A stretch of 64,000 nt of DNA from JANNWF01 sp038205755 (GCA_038205755.1 JBBRBN010000005.1:17025-81024); one strand, 5' to 3'. Positions 8,939 to 18,578 are shown, counted from the first letter of the stretch. Notes: a model not told the origin generated them from the sequence alone. A program made the numbers and translations.

Positions 8939-9826
8939 ATGAGCAGTCCGCAGCGTGTCGAGCACCAGCTGACCGACAAGGGCTATGTGCCGCTGTACGC
9001 CACGGCAGTGGTCGAGCAACCCTGGGAAAGCTACCGCGCGGTCGATCATCAGACCTGGGGCGAGCTGTTCCGTCGCCAGCGCGCACTGCTGGCCGGCCGC
9101 GCCTGCAGCGCCTTCCTCAGCGCGCAGGATGCGATGGGTATGGCAGACGGCGCGATTCCGCGCTTCAGCGATCTCAACGCGCTGCTGCGCGACGCCACCG
9201 GCTGGCAGATCATTGGCGTCGAAGGTCTGCTGCCGGAACTGGACTTCTTCGACCATCTGGCCAACCGCCGCTTTCCGGTGACCTGGTGGATTCGCCGGCC
9301 CGAGCAGATGGACTACCTCGCCGAGCCCGACCTGTTCCACGACCTGTTCGGCCACGTGCCGCTGCTGATGAATCCGGTGTTCGCCGACTATATGGCCGCC
9401 TACGGCCGTGGCGGCGTCAAGGCACATGCGGTGGGGCCGGAGGCGCTGATCAATCTCACCAGGCTCTACTGGTATACGGTCGAGTTTGGCCTGATCAACG
9501 AACCCGACGGTCTGCGCATCTACGGTGCCGGCATTCTCAGCAGCAAGAGCGAGTCGATCCACTGTCTGGAAAGCGCTGCGCCCAATCGCATCGGCTTTGA
9601 TCTGCTGCGCCTGATGCGCACCCGCTACCGGATCGACACCTTCCAGAAAACCTACTTCGTCATTGACGACTTCGCGCAGCTGTTTGACGCCACCCGTCCG
9701 GACTTCCGGCCCTACTACGCCGAGTTGGCGCAGCAAAGCTCGATCCCGGCCGGCGAGGTGCTGCCCAGCGATCGCGTCTTCCATCGCGGCAGCGGCGAAG
9801 GCTGGCTGATCGACGGCGACGTCTGA
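8939..9826 (+). CDS. phhA: Phenylalanine-4-hydroxylase
   Basis: A 295-residue monomeric bacterial phenylalanine hydroxylase that converts L-Phe to L-Tyr with tetrahydropterin and O2. The iron ligands are visible: His134 and His139 in DLFHDLFGHVP and Glu182 in YTVEFGL. Length fits the bacterial catalytic-domain-only form, with no ACT regulatory domain. The ATG at 8939 is chosen because AGGGA lies just upstream and the protein matches from MSSPQRVEHQL on; the open frame further upstream looks unconserved. It is monocistronic between the terminator at 8.7 kb and a convergent gene. The usual partner phhB (pterin dehydratase) is not in the window. Confidence 0.96.
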   Translation: MSSPQRVEHQLTDKGYVPLYATAVVEQPWESYRAVDHQTWGELFRRQRALLAGRACSAFLSAQDAMGMADGAIPRFSDLNALLRDATGWQIIGVEGLLPELDFFDHLANRRFPVTWWIRRPEQMDYLAEPDLFHDLFGHVPLLMNPVFADYMAAYGRGGVKAHAVGPEALINLTRLYWYTVEFGLINEPDGLRIYGAGILSSKSESIHCLESAAPNRIGFDLLRLMRTRYRIDTFQKTYFVIDDFAQLFDATRPDFRPYYAELAQQSSIPAGEVLPSDRVFHRGSGEGWLIDGDV

Positions 9827-9974
9827 GCGCGGTCGAGAGGCACGGAGCGCAGCTACCGGAACCCGCGTGCTCTATGAATAGGCGCCCTGGACAAGCTTCT
9901 GACGGTGCCTCTCCTTGCGCCCTTGCCAGCGTCTGGGCGATTTGCGTGTCGGGCTCGGGCCCTGGCGGCCGAGC

Positions 9975-10682
9975 TCAGGCGTCGGCCAGTGCGCGGGCCA
10001 CGGCGGTCGGCGGTTTGGCCTTGACGCTGCCGTACTTGCGACGCAGCCACACGCCGGCAATCACCGATCCTGCCAGCGGTATGAACCAGGCAAGGTTCTG
10101 CACGATCACCGGATCGACGCCAGGAAGGGCGTTGCGCAGACCGATACTGAAGAAGGCGATGTGGGTGGCGACGCCGTTGCCGATCATCGCGCTGTAGTGT
10201 TCGCGCAACCACCACTTGGGGTCAGCCTTGGCGCGCCGCCAGGAGCTCACGGCGCCGATACCGCTGAGCACACCTACCGCGCCGAACACCATCAACAGCG
10301 GAGCGCCAGCCTGGGCGCCAAGCAAAACGATGGCCAGGCCGGATAGACCCACGATCCCGGTCAGCAGCCAGTACATCGGGCCGTAGAAGGCAACCCGATC
10401 GCGGCGCTCGCGGATCGCCCGCCAGGCGCTCCAGCAGGCGTTGCCGACCAGCAGCAGCAGGTAGGTCAGAAAGAGTGCGCCGATTTGCTGGCCGCGCTCG
10501 ATCAGGTTCAGCACCAGCGGCACGCCGCTGATGATCACCACCAGCATCGTCAGCAGATACACCTTGCCGACCATGCGGTGGCGCGGCGTGCCCTTGGCGA
10601 TCAGGCCGGCGGTCCAGAAGGTGATGAGTGCCAGCGTGCCGGCGCTGGCGTGGAGGACTACGGCGATGGAATGGCTGGTCAT
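9975..10682 (-). CDS. DUF2306-like seven-helix membrane protein
   Basis: A 235-residue membrane protein with about seven hydrophobic helices. The N-terminus LHASAGTLALITFWTAGLIAKGTPRHRMVGKVYL carries the histidine pattern and small-residue helix I recall for DUF2306-type proteins. A second conserved-looking block is WWLREHYSAMIGNGVATHIAFF. Function unknown. GGGAG lies upstream of the ATG. It is divergent from the histidine kinase gene across 144 bp, so it is a plausible but unproven regulatory target of that kinase pair. Confidence 0.65.
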   Translation of the reverse strand: MTSHSIAVVLHASAGTLALITFWTAGLIAKGTPRHRMVGKVYLLTMLVVIISGVPLVLNLIERGQQIGALFLTYLLLLVGNACWSAWRAIRERRDRVAFYGPMYWLLTGIVGLSGLAIVLLGAQAGAPLLMVFGAVGVLSGIGAVSSWRRAKADPKWWLREHYSAMIGNGVATHIAFFSIGLRNALPGVDPVIVQNLAWFIPLAGSVIAGVWLRRKYGSVKAKPPTAVARALADA

Positions 10683-10826
10683 GACGGTGCTCCCTGAGTG
10701 CGTCGCCAGTGTCGCTGCCGGCCGGCGGCGGCTCAGGTGCCGGCGGTCAGTGATCGCAGGTGCCGGAAGTCACCTTTTGCATCCGTTGCCTTGCCTGTGC
10801 ACTGGACAACGGCTCAAGCTGCGCGA

Positions 10827-11966
10827 ATGCCCGCCGCTTGGAAATCCCTGCTGATCGAATTGTTGTCGCCGCTTTCGCTGGCGGCCTACGCGGCGTGGAC
10901 GGCGGTCTGGTTCACCCTCGATGGACTGGCGGCACGCGATCCCACCCTCGGGTGGCTGGCGCGCGGCTGCGCGATCGCCTTTCTGCTTGGATTCATGGCC
11001 GAACACGCCATCGGTCGCCGCCTGTCGTCATTCTGGTTCGCCGCCTACTGCGCGCTGCTGGCCGGCTTTGCAATGGTGCCGATTGCGCTGACCCCACACG
11101 GCGCGGCGCCCATCCTGCTGGTGCTGCTGGCAGCGGTGGTCGGCAGCCGCTTCGAAGGCACGCGACTGTGGCTGAGCCTGCTGGCGATCAATCTGCTGCT
11201 GGCCGCGGTGATGTTCAGCCTGTGGCCGGGACGTGGAATCGAAATCACGTTTGGCGCCTACGCCAGCTTCCAGATGTTTGCGGCACTGGTGATGCGCTAC
11301 GCCGCCCGCGCCGAGGCAATGAGCGAACAGCTGCGGGTGGTCAATGCCGATTTGATCACTACCCGCTCACTGCTGGAGGAAAGTGCACGCGACGCCGAGC
11401 GGCTGCGGCTGTCGCGCGAACTGCATGACGTTGCAGGCCATGCCTTGACCGCGCTCAAGCTCAACCTGGGAGTGCTGGCGCGTGATCCGCGGCAGCCCGA
11501 TCCCGAGCGCGTGACGCTGTGCGCCGAACTGGCCGACGATCTGCTGCAGAACCTGCGCGGGGTCGTGAAGCAGATGCGTGCCCACGAAGGCATCGATCTG
11601 CGCAGCGCGATCGAGCGGCTGGCCGCTCCGTTTCCCAAGCCGGCCATTCACATCGAGATCGACGCCGACGCCCGCGTGCACGACATCGACCGTGCCGACG
11701 CGCTGCTGCGCACGGTGCAGGAGGGCCTCACCAATGCCGCGCGGCACGCCGGTGCCAGCCAGCTGTGGCTGTCGCTGCAGCGCAGCGGTGAGCGGGTCGC
11801 GCTGGAGATTCGCGACGATGGCCGCGGTGCGCTGCCACTGCGGCTCGGCAACGGACTGCGCGGCATGCGCGAACGGCTGGAGGCACTCGGCGGCAACGTG
11901 GTGTTCGAGCGCGGCGACGGCGGCGGCCTGCGGCTGCTGGCCACCTTGCCGATGGCGGGCGAATGA
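10827..11966 (+). CDS. Sensor histidine kinase, NarL/LiaS (HisKA_3) type
   Basis: A 379-residue sensor kinase. About six transmembrane segments (residues 10-150) form the sensor; a coiled coil follows, then a HisKA_3 dimerisation domain with phospho-acceptor His200 in SRELHDVAGHALT. A HATPase domain has NAARHAGA (N box), DDGRG and GNGLRGMRERLEALGG. There is no separate periplasmic domain, as in DesK/LiaS-type kinases. The start at 10827 is the first ATG before the first membrane helix; the frame is open upstream. Its stop overlaps the response regulator start by 4 bp. Confidence 0.9.
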   Translation: MPAAWKSLLIELLSPLSLAAYAAWTAVWFTLDGLAARDPTLGWLARGCAIAFLLGFMAEHAIGRRLSSFWFAAYCALLAGFAMVPIALTPHGAAPILLVLLAAVVGSRFEGTRLWLSLLAINLLLAAVMFSLWPGRGIEITFGAYASFQMFAALVMRYAARAEAMSEQLRVVNADLITTRSLLEESARDAERLRLSRELHDVAGHALTALKLNLGVLARDPRQPDPERVTLCAELADDLLQNLRGVVKQMRAHEGIDLRSAIERLAAPFPKPAIHIEIDADARVHDIDRADALLRTVQEGLTNAARHAGASQLWLSLQRSGERVALEIRDDGRGALPLRLGNGLRGMRERLEALGGNVVFERGDGGGLRLLATLPMAGE

Positions 11967-12598
11967 GTACGCTGCGCGTCGCTCTGGCGGATGATCAGGC
12001 GCTGGTGCGCTCGGGCCTGCGCGCCCTGCTCGAAGGATTGCCCGACGTTGCGGTGGTGGTCGAAGCCAGCGACGGCGAGGCGCTGCTGGCGGCGCTGCCG
12101 GGCAGCGCGGTGGCGGTGATCCTGTCCGACATCCGCATGCCGGGCATCGACGGCATTGCCATGCTCGAGCGCCTGCGCGCGGGCGGCGACCTCACCCCGG
12201 TGATCCTGCTGACGACCTTTGACGAGGACGACCTGGCGCTGCGCGCCGCCGCCGCTGGCGCCCAGGGCTTTCTGCTCAAGGACGCCTCGCTGGACGACCT
12301 GCACGAGGCTATCCTGCGGGTTGCCGCCGGTGAAACCCTGCTCGCACCGGTAGCCACCGATCCGGTACGCGCCCGCTACGCCTATCGGGATCAGGCGCCG
12401 CCCAGCGACACCTTCAGCGAGCGCGAAATCGCCATTCTGCGCCTGCTGGCGGGGGGCTATTCCAACAAGGAGATCGCCCGTGCGGTGCATTTGTCCGAAG
12501 GCACGGTGAAGAACTACGTCAGCGAGATCCTCGACAAGCTCGGCACCCGCGACCGCACCCGCGCCGTGCTCAAGGCAATCACCCTGCGCATCATCTGA
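11963..12598 (+). CDS. LuxR/NarL-family response regulator
   Basis: A 211-residue response regulator. The receiver domain has the acidic pair Asp10-Asp11, phospho-acceptor Asp56 in SDIRMPG and Lys in FLLKDAS. The C-terminal helix-turn-helix is FSEREIAILRLLAGGYSNKEIARAVHLSEGTVKNYVSEILDKL. It is the translationally coupled partner (ATGA overlap) of the upstream kinase. The targets are not identifiable; no obvious binding palindrome was found in the nearby 144-bp divergent region. Confidence 0.94.
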   Translation: MSTLRVALADDQALVRSGLRALLEGLPDVAVVVEASDGEALLAALPGSAVAVILSDIRMPGIDGIAMLERLRAGGDLTPVILLTTFDEDDLALRAAAAGAQGFLLKDASLDDLHEAILRVAAGETLLAPVATDPVRARYAYRDQAPPSDTFSEREIAILRLLAGGYSNKEIARAVHLSEGTVKNYVSEILDKLGTRDRTRAVLKAITLRII

Positions 12599-12960
12599 GC
12601 AGCGGCGGGACCGGGTGAATCGTCACAACCGGGCATGCTGGCGATGATTCCGGTTGACGCCCTCGCCGCGGGCCGCCATGGGCTGACCCTGTTGCCGATG
12701 CTGCGGGAGACGCACTACGAAGCCCCGGACGCCGGCACGGTCGACAGCAAAGATCCGCCAGAACCGTATCTGATCCCGTTCTGGCGCTGAGGCGACCCGC
12801 TCGTACTGCCTTTGAACTGCGTGACGCGGGGACACTCGCTCGCCGCCAAGCGACACCTTCGGCGACGCCCAGAGAACCCAACAGGCAATGCGTTGCGCGA
12901 GCCCGCCAGGCCGCGACCTCCGGGCGGGCGGAAGACGCGTCCGCACGCGAGCGGGGAAGG
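12599..12960. other. 362-bp convergent spacer
   Basis: Between the response regulator and the MgtC/DUF4010 gene. Apart from the small open frame at 12635-12790 I see no RNA gene, terminator with a T tract, or repeat. Confidence 0.4.
12635..12790 (+). CDS. Possible 51-residue small ORF of unknown function
   Basis: An ATG-started open frame encoding MLAMIPVDALAAG and ending PYLIPFWR. It is in the same frame as the response regulator and separated from it by a single TGA and 12 sense codons, so readthrough would add it as a C-terminal tail. No Shine-Dalgarno is evident and I recognise no family. It may be a gene remnant or chance. Confidence 0.2.
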   Translation: MLAMIPVDALAAGRHGLTLLPMLRETHYEAPDAGTVDSKDPPEPYLIPFWR

Positions 12961-14208
12961 TCAGGCCGCGGCGCTGGCCCGCGTCAGCCAGGCGGCGACA
13001 GTCGCTGCCGCGGTCATCGCCAGCAGCCCCCCAGCGACCCGAATCCCGTAAGCGGCCCCGCCGCTGAGCCACGCAATCACGCCCTTGGACAGACTGCTTG
13101 CGGCCAATACCCCGAGGAAGCCGAGCACCGCGGCATTCCGCGACAGCTGCCCGCCGGCCTCGAGCTGACCCAGCGACAGCGCCGAGGCGTGTGCCTCGAC
13201 CAGCGCCGCCAGCGTGGTCCCCACCAGCACCGCGCCCGGCCCCAGCCAGGCGTTGAGCGCCGCTGACAGCAGCAGCATCGCGCTTACCGCCAGCGCGAAA
13301 CCAAGCGCCTGACGGAAGCGGAACATGCGGCTGTTCGCCGTCGGTTGCGCCACGCTTTCCGTGCCGCGGCGCAGACCCGAAAGCCCACCGACAAGGGTCA
13401 CCAGCATGGCCGCGCCCAGCGGCGCGGCGATCCCGCGCAGAAAGTCCGGTGCCACGGCCCAGAGCAGCGGCAGGAACAGCGTCAGCGAAGCCAGCGTCGC
13501 GAACATCGCTGCGGCGACGGCCGCGTGCAGCCGTCCCGGCTCCTCGCGGACGCGCTGGCCAAAGCCCGCGGTGGCGGCGGTTGACGACACGTAACCCGCA
13601 AAAAAGCCGGCCAGCGCCAGGCCGAAGCGGCCGCCCAGCAAGCGCAGCGCGACGTGACCAAGCGCACCGATCCCCATCGCCAGCACCACCAGCAGCCACA
13701 CCCGCCAAGGATTCAGCACGCCGTAGGGACCGACCGCACGATCGGGCAGCAGCGGCAGCACCACCAGCGCCGCCGCCGCCAGCAGCAGGCCATCCCGCTG
13801 TTCGCTGGCGCTGATCAGCTCGCGACTGAACCGATGGAGATGCGCCTTGGCCGCCAACAGCAGGGCCGTCACCACGCCAACCCCGCTCGCCAGCAACGGC
13901 TCGCGCATTCCCAACGCCCCAAGCAACAGGACCAGCAGCGCCGCCAGTTCGGTGGTGATACCCGGGTCCTGCGCCGCTGTTTGGACGTAGCTGACGGTGA
14001 CAAGTGCGGCGACGCCAGCCACCAGCAATCCCAGCACCCACGGTTCGAACAGGGTCGCGACGGCACCCAGCAGGCCCAGCAGAGCAAAGCTGCGAACGCC
14101 GGCCAGCGCCGGCGTCGACGCATCTCCAGTGCTGCGCTCGCGCTCGATGCCGATCAGCAGCCCGATGCCGAGCGCCGCGGCCATCCCCAGGATGATTTCA
14201 GTCGGCAA
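12961..14208 (-). CDS. MgtC/SapB and DUF4010 domain membrane protein
   Basis: A polytopic membrane protein of about 415 residues. The N-terminal part (EIILGMAAALGIGLLIGIERERS, then GVRSFALLGLLGA) is the MgtC/SapB signature. The C-terminal two thirds (GLALAGFFAGYVSSTAATAGFGQRVREEP, SLSKGVIAWLSGG) match DUF4010. The family is sometimes linked to Mg2+ homeostasis, but function is not established. I prefer the TTG at 14208, which has GGAG seven bases upstream; a GTG at 14244 in frame would add 12 residues. Confidence 0.82.
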   Translation of the reverse strand: MPTEIILGMAAALGIGLLIGIERERSTGDASTPALAGVRSFALLGLLGAVATLFEPWVLGLLVAGVAALVTVSYVQTAAQDPGITTELAALLVLLLGALGMREPLLASGVGVVTALLLAAKAHLHRFSRELISASEQRDGLLLAAAALVVLPLLPDRAVGPYGVLNPWRVWLLVVLAMGIGALGHVALRLLGGRFGLALAGFFAGYVSSTAATAGFGQRVREEPGRLHAAVAAAMFATLASLTLFLPLLWAVAPDFLRGIAAPLGAAMLVTLVGGLSGLRRGTESVAQPTANSRMFRFRQALGFALAVSAMLLLSAALNAWLGPGAVLVGTTLAALVEAHASALSLGQLEAGGQLSRNAAVLGFLGVLAASSLSKGVIAWLSGGAAYGIRVAGGLLAMTAAATVAAWLTRASAAA

Positions 14209-14334
14209 TTCCGATCTCCAGTAGGCCGACCGCCACGCTACCACCGGCGGTCACGATGCAGCGAGCAGGTGGCCGAAAAACCGATTCATGCACGCGGCGG
14301 GCGGTTGAACCAAACGTGAGGCGCCCGGTCTGTG

Positions 14335-14511
14335 GCAGCCCGTCGGACTTGGATGGTCGAAGCGATTGCTGGCTGCGTGAGGACAGCTTTTGTTGACGAT
14401 TCGCCGGCCCAGCGCAGCGCTATGGGGCAAGCATTGGCAGCATGGTCCCGTTGAACACCGGGACCGCGCAGACCGATTCGCAGCCCGGCCGACCTAAGCC
14501 CGACAGGCTGC
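14335..14511 (-). repeat. MITE-like palindromic element, family A, diverged copy
   Basis: It aligns in inverted orientation with the element at 42547-42706. It starts with GCAGCCCGTCGGACTTGG, shares CTGGCTGCGTGAGGACAG and CCCGGCCGACCTAAG, and ends with CCCGACAGGCTGC followed by TA. The internal stem seen in the other copy is degraded here. Confidence 0.8.
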
Positions 14512-14655
14512 TAGGTCGCCCATCGCGGGCGCGGCTGGCTGCAGTCCGATGGCGCCGGCGAGGCGCTGGTTCTGATTGGCGATGACGCTCACACCGGGTT
14601 GGGTGTGATCGCGCGCTGAGTTGAGGGCGGGCTCAGACGTGAGGCGCGCCGAGCC
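14512..14655. other. Spacer with hairpins downstream of the S9 peptidase gene
   Basis: It contains CACACC-GGGTT-GGGTGTG around 14590-14607. A hairpin GTGAGGC-GCGCCGA-GCCTCAC at 14639-14659 overlaps the S9 peptidase stop codon. Neither hairpin is followed by a T tract on the minus strand, so a terminator role is only possible. Confidence 0.35.
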
Positions 14656-16758
14656 TCACCTCGAGACGGGCGGAAACTCACGCCAGAACCGGTCCAGATG
14701 CGCCGTCAGTGCGGCATCCGGCGCACCCGGCGCAGCGCCGTCAAGATGCCGCTGCAGCATCCACTCGGTGAGATAAAGGAAGGCATCGCGAGTGAGCGGG
14801 CGGTCGGCGCTGTGGCCCGCCTCGGGTTCAATGAACACGCTCATCTCGCGGCCCAGGCGGCGCAGGGTCGCGGCGTAGTGGGTCACGCTGCGGATGGCCA
14901 CACGCTCATCGCGACCGCCGGCAAACAGCAGCACCGGCCGGCTCAGCAGCGCCGCGTTCGCCTGCGGTGACTGCGCGGTCAGGCGTGCCTGCAGCGCTGG
15001 ATCGGCCGGGTCCACGCCGAGCAGGCGAAAGCGGGTCGCGAGCGGTACACCGTCACGATCGGCCAGATCGCTGTCGGTAAGGGCCCAGCGCAGCGCCCAA
15101 CCGAAGTCCGCCGGCGGCACGGCGGCCAGCGCGACCCGATACAGATCGGGCGAATGGGTAACGCCCTGCAGCGCGGCATAGCCTCCGAACGAAGCGCCGA
15201 TGATGCCGACCCGCTTGGCGTCGCCAACACCCAGCGCCAGGACTGCGCGGGTGCCCTCGACAATATCCCGCTGGACCCGACCGTTGCCGTAATCGCCCTT
15301 CGCCGCCAGCAGGTACTCGCGGCCGAAGCCGGTCGAGCCGCGAAAGTTGGGCTCGAACACCGCGTAGCCGCGATTGACCAGAAGTTGAGTGGTGGAGCCA
15401 TAGCCTGGGTCGGTGGCCGACCACGGCCCGCCGTGCACCTGGGTGACGAGGGGAATCGCACTCAAGTCCCGGCCCGGCGGCACGGACAGAAACCCGTGCA
15501 GGAGCATGCCGTCGTCGGCCCGCCAGCTGAAGGGCAGCTTGCGCGCCAGGCTGGAAGGCGATGGGACGCCGGCCGAGCCATCGCGCTCCGCAAGAATGCG
15601 CCGCAGCGCGCCGCTGGACGGCTGGTACAGGTGCCAGCGCGTCACCGCCAGCGTGCTTCCGCGCTCGCCAATCAGCCAGGCGGCGTCGCCGTGGCCGAGC
15701 TGGATGTCCAGATCGGCGGCGTCCAGATCGGCGCCGGGCAGCGCGCGCTGCAGCCGCTGCAGATGTCGCGCGGCATCGGCGTCCAGTGGATGCAGCAGCG
15801 CCTCGACGCTGCGCAAGGCCGCAAAGCGCGGCTGGCCGGTCTGCGGATCGAGCACAAATTGATCGCTGTCGGCTTCGCCGCGCGGGTCGTCGAACAGCCA
15901 CCTCGGTTCGCCCTCGACGCCCAGCTGCAGCAGCCCAACGCGATCACGTCCGACATCGGACGCCAGCCAGGCGCTCTGATTCGACGCGTCGGTTGCGAGC
16001 AGGGTGCAGCGCTGCAGTTCGACGCATCGCAGCAGCACGCTCGCGGAGCGATCCTTGCGCAGATGCAGGATCAGCTGCTGCTCGGCCTCGACCACTTTGA
16101 TGAATGCGGGCTGCCGATCGGCACCGATCAGCGCGCCGGACACCAGCCGCTCGTCCACATGGAGTTCGGCCGTCTCGCCATCGGCGCGGACGCGCAGCAG
16201 GCGACTGCGCGGCTGGCTGGCTGCGGGACGCGTGCGCTCCAGCAGCAGCAGCGCATCGCCGACTACCGGGTCGCGGCCGAGCACCTCGAACTGCAGGTCC
16301 CGTTCAAGGCGCGCGACGCGCCGCGCTCCGCTGCCGTCCCGCCCAATGACGGCCAGCTGCCCGGCGCTTTCGACGAACAGCCACTGGCTGTTCTGCGACC
16401 AATGCAGCGCGGTGGCGTCGGTTCGCGCGAGGATCTGCCGAGGGCTGTCAGCGTCCGTTGGGAACAGCCACAGACTGCGTGCGTCAGCCTCGCCGAGCAG
16501 GAAGGCAATCTGCGAACTGTCGGGTGCGAGCAGCACACTTCGCAGCGGATCCGGATGCAGCAGGTCGGCCCGCTCGAAGCGCGCAGCGGGCTCGCGGGCG
16601 CGTTCCGCGGCAAGCGCGGCGGCAATGTCTTCATTGGGGGTGGCGCGGGCCGCGCCGGCGTTGGCCATGGCCATGAGCGCGAGGAGCAGGGCGCTGGAGC
16701 GGCAACCAGCCAGCGCCGCCGGGTGCCGCCATCGGAAACAGCGGGGGAGCGGGTTCAT
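14656..16758 (-). CDS. Exported S9 family (prolyl oligopeptidase/DPP-like) peptidase
   Basis: A 700-residue protein with an N-terminal signal (SALLLALMAMANAGAARA), a beta-propeller-like middle (about residues 60-410) and a C-terminal alpha/beta-hydrolase domain. Nucleophile Ser523 is in GASFGGYAALQ, with VTQVHGGPW and FRGSTGFGREYL upstream. The acid is probably in LLFAGGRDERV and the His is in EAGHS. The family hydrolyses peptides or acylaminoacyl bonds. The start is set by the 4-bp ATGA overlap with the upstream permease gene; the longer open frame is not needed. It is the last gene of the YtrA-type operon. Confidence 0.88.
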   Translation of the reverse strand: MNPLPRCFRWRHPAALAGCRSSALLLALMAMANAGAARATPNEDIAAALAAERAREPAARFERADLLHPDPLRSVLLAPDSSQIAFLLGEADARSLWLFPTDADSPRQILARTDATALHWSQNSQWLFVESAGQLAVIGRDGSGARRVARLERDLQFEVLGRDPVVGDALLLLERTRPAASQPRSRLLRVRADGETAELHVDERLVSGALIGADRQPAFIKVVEAEQQLILHLRKDRSASVLLRCVELQRCTLLATDASNQSAWLASDVGRDRVGLLQLGVEGEPRWLFDDPRGEADSDQFVLDPQTGQPRFAALRSVEALLHPLDADAARHLQRLQRALPGADLDAADLDIQLGHGDAAWLIGERGSTLAVTRWHLYQPSSGALRRILAERDGSAGVPSPSSLARKLPFSWRADDGMLLHGFLSVPPGRDLSAIPLVTQVHGGPWSATDPGYGSTTQLLVNRGYAVFEPNFRGSTGFGREYLLAAKGDYGNGRVQRDIVEGTRAVLALGVGDAKRVGIIGASFGGYAALQGVTHSPDLYRVALAAVPPADFGWALRWALTDSDLADRDGVPLATRFRLLGVDPADPALQARLTAQSPQANAALLSRPVLLFAGGRDERVAIRSVTHYAATLRRLGREMSVFIEPEAGHSADRPLTRDAFLYLTEWMLQRHLDGAAPGAPDAALTAHLDRFWREFPPVSR

Positions 16759-18557
16759 GCGCTGCTGGCCAAGCTCGCGCGCCAGCTCACCGGTCGCAGC
16801 AGCCAGAATCCCAGCAGCGCCGGCAGGCCAATCAGCAGGCAGGCGAGGCACCAGATCAGCTGCCGGAGTCTCGACACCTGCATGCGCCGACTGATGGTGA
16901 TTGCAGCCAGCAGCGCCAGCATCATCAGCAGCGCCGCAAGCATGACGATTCCCGCTGGCCTGGCTACCGGTTCGTGGACGCGCAGCGGATCGGTCTGCGC
17001 AAACACATTCGGCACCGACGCGCGAGCCGCGTGCAGCGCTGGCGACAGCCACCAGCTGTAGTGGCGCAGTGCGAGGGGAAAGTCGGGCCTCAGTTCGCGT
17101 CGCGCGATTTCCCTCGCGGTGCCGTCAGCGGCGAGCTGCCACACGGTCTGCCAGGCGTCGAACGGACCGTCGACGCTGTGCCGACCGTACACCAGCGACA
17201 CCAAATGACCGTCGAGCAGTTCGATCAGATCGATGCGCTCCAGGCTGCCAATTGGCGCGGGCAGCGCCAGTCGGGCGCGCGCTGCCAACAAGTCGTTGCG
17301 TTCGGTATAGGCGCGTCGATCATGGAAGTACAGGGCGTGATCGCTGAGCACCAGCAGCGCTGCGCCCATCGGCTTGGGCGGCGTGGCAAACGTCTCGCTC
17401 GCAGGCAGCGCGATGCGCGGGTTCAGCTGTTGCCGCTGGCTGTCGTAGGCGTAGAGCGCGTTGGCGGTAAGCAGATGGGTGGCGTCCAGCGGCAGTGGCG
17501 GCAGCGGCAGGGGAGACTGCGCGCTGCCGCTGCCCAGCACGCCGGCGCGCTGGCGGTTGGTCTGGTTGATGCCCACAAAACGCATCAGATCGTGGCTGAA
17601 GATCCAGCGCAGGCGGCGCTCTTCATCATCGAACTCAAGTGGCGCCGGATTGGTCATCTGATCGCGGATCGGGAATGCGTCGAACTCGGCGACCAGACTG
17701 ACCACCTCCGACAGCGCCACCTGCTCCCGCCAAAGCTCGGCAGCCCCCTCACGGCTTTCGCTCAAACCCGCCTGAAGCAGCACATCACCGCTCATCCGGC
17801 TGGTCTCGATGAAGCCGCCGGGCGGCGGCGTGCTGTTGAGCGGATGGCTGCCCATGGCGATCCAGCCAATCTGGTAGCCGACGCTGCCCAGCAGGGCGAG
17901 CAGATAGATGCCCAACGTGACGGGAACGGCGGTCGCCAGTTCGGCGATGCCACTGCGCGGCGCGGCGCTGAGATCGGGCTTGAAGGCGGCGACCAGCAGT
18001 CCGAGCAGCCAAACCAGGGCGATCAGCTGCGCGCCGATGGCTGCAGTGCCGCTGGCGTCGCCGAGCAGAAATACGCAGGGCAGCGCGAACACGAGGACGG
18101 AATACCTGCGCGGCGCCAACAGCGCATACGCGCCGCACAGCCAGCCGATTCCGCTCAGCAGCGCGGCCGCGAGCGGCAGCCCCAGATGACGAGTGTCGAC
18201 CACGCGCGCGGTGAAACCGGCCTGCGCCGCCAGCAGCAGCAGCAGCGGTACGGCGATCACGACCGTTAGCAGCAGGCCGCTGGCAGCGGCCAGCGCCAGC
18301 GCGATGCGCGCGGCCGGCAGCGGGCGATGCAGCAGGTGCAGCCAGGTGTTGGGTCGGCGGTAGCCGCCGATCTGGTAGAGGCCCAACAGCAGGCCCAGCA
18401 CTGCGTACACCGTGGCCACGACCTGGTAGACGAACAGCGGCTGCTGCAGCGGATCGACGATGCGGGTGAGAAACCCAAGCGTCGCCATATGCAGCACTAC
18501 GGCAGCGCTTGCCCAGAGGCGAAAACGCAGCAGCTCGGCCTTGATCAGGTCCAGCAT
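16755..18557 (-). CDS. ABC transporter permease-like membrane protein with large soluble insert
   Basis: A 600-residue protein. The N-terminal half has about six membrane helices and opens MLDLIKAELLRFRLWASAAVVLHM, like YtrC/ABC-2-type permeases. Residues about 245-510 form a hydrophilic region with repeated beta-like segments (LLTANALYAYDSQRQ, LLVLSDHALYFHDRR), then two C-terminal helices follow. It lies 21 bp after the ATPase gene and overlaps the S9 peptidase gene by 4 bp. The soluble insert may be a periplasmic propeller-like domain (inference). The substrate is unknown. Confidence 0.72.
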   Translation of the reverse strand: MLDLIKAELLRFRLWASAAVVLHMATLGFLTRIVDPLQQPLFVYQVVATVYAVLGLLLGLYQIGGYRRPNTWLHLLHRPLPAARIALALAAASGLLLTVVIAVPLLLLLAAQAGFTARVVDTRHLGLPLAAALLSGIGWLCGAYALLAPRRYSVLVFALPCVFLLGDASGTAAIGAQLIALVWLLGLLVAAFKPDLSAAPRSGIAELATAVPVTLGIYLLALLGSVGYQIGWIAMGSHPLNSTPPPGGFIETSRMSGDVLLQAGLSESREGAAELWREQVALSEVVSLVAEFDAFPIRDQMTNPAPLEFDDEERRLRWIFSHDLMRFVGINQTNRQRAGVLGSGSAQSPLPLPPLPLDATHLLTANALYAYDSQRQQLNPRIALPASETFATPPKPMGAALLVLSDHALYFHDRRAYTERNDLLAARARLALPAPIGSLERIDLIELLDGHLVSLVYGRHSVDGPFDAWQTVWQLAADGTAREIARRELRPDFPLALRHYSWWLSPALHAARASVPNVFAQTDPLRVHEPVARPAGIVMLAALLMMLALLAAITISRRMQVSRLRQLIWCLACLLIGLPALLGFWLLRPVSWRASLASSA

Positions 18558-18578
18558 GGAAATCTCCTTGACGAAGGC

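Noticed and set aside
5968..8979. A 1003-residue open frame on the minus strand
   Set aside because: It is fully antisense to the DUF11 protein, has no recognisable domains, and is a GC-rich shadow frame.
9835..9913. Perfect 9-bp inverted repeat GAGAGGCAC / GTGCCTCTC downstream of phhA
   Set aside because: The 61-nt loop and absence of a T tract or family context make it likely to be chance.
12623..14041. A 472-residue open frame on the minus strand overlapping the MgtC/DUF4010 gene
   Set aside because: It is a shifted frame with a low-complexity, Arg/Gly/Ala-rich composition; the overlapping DUF4010 frame has clear homology.
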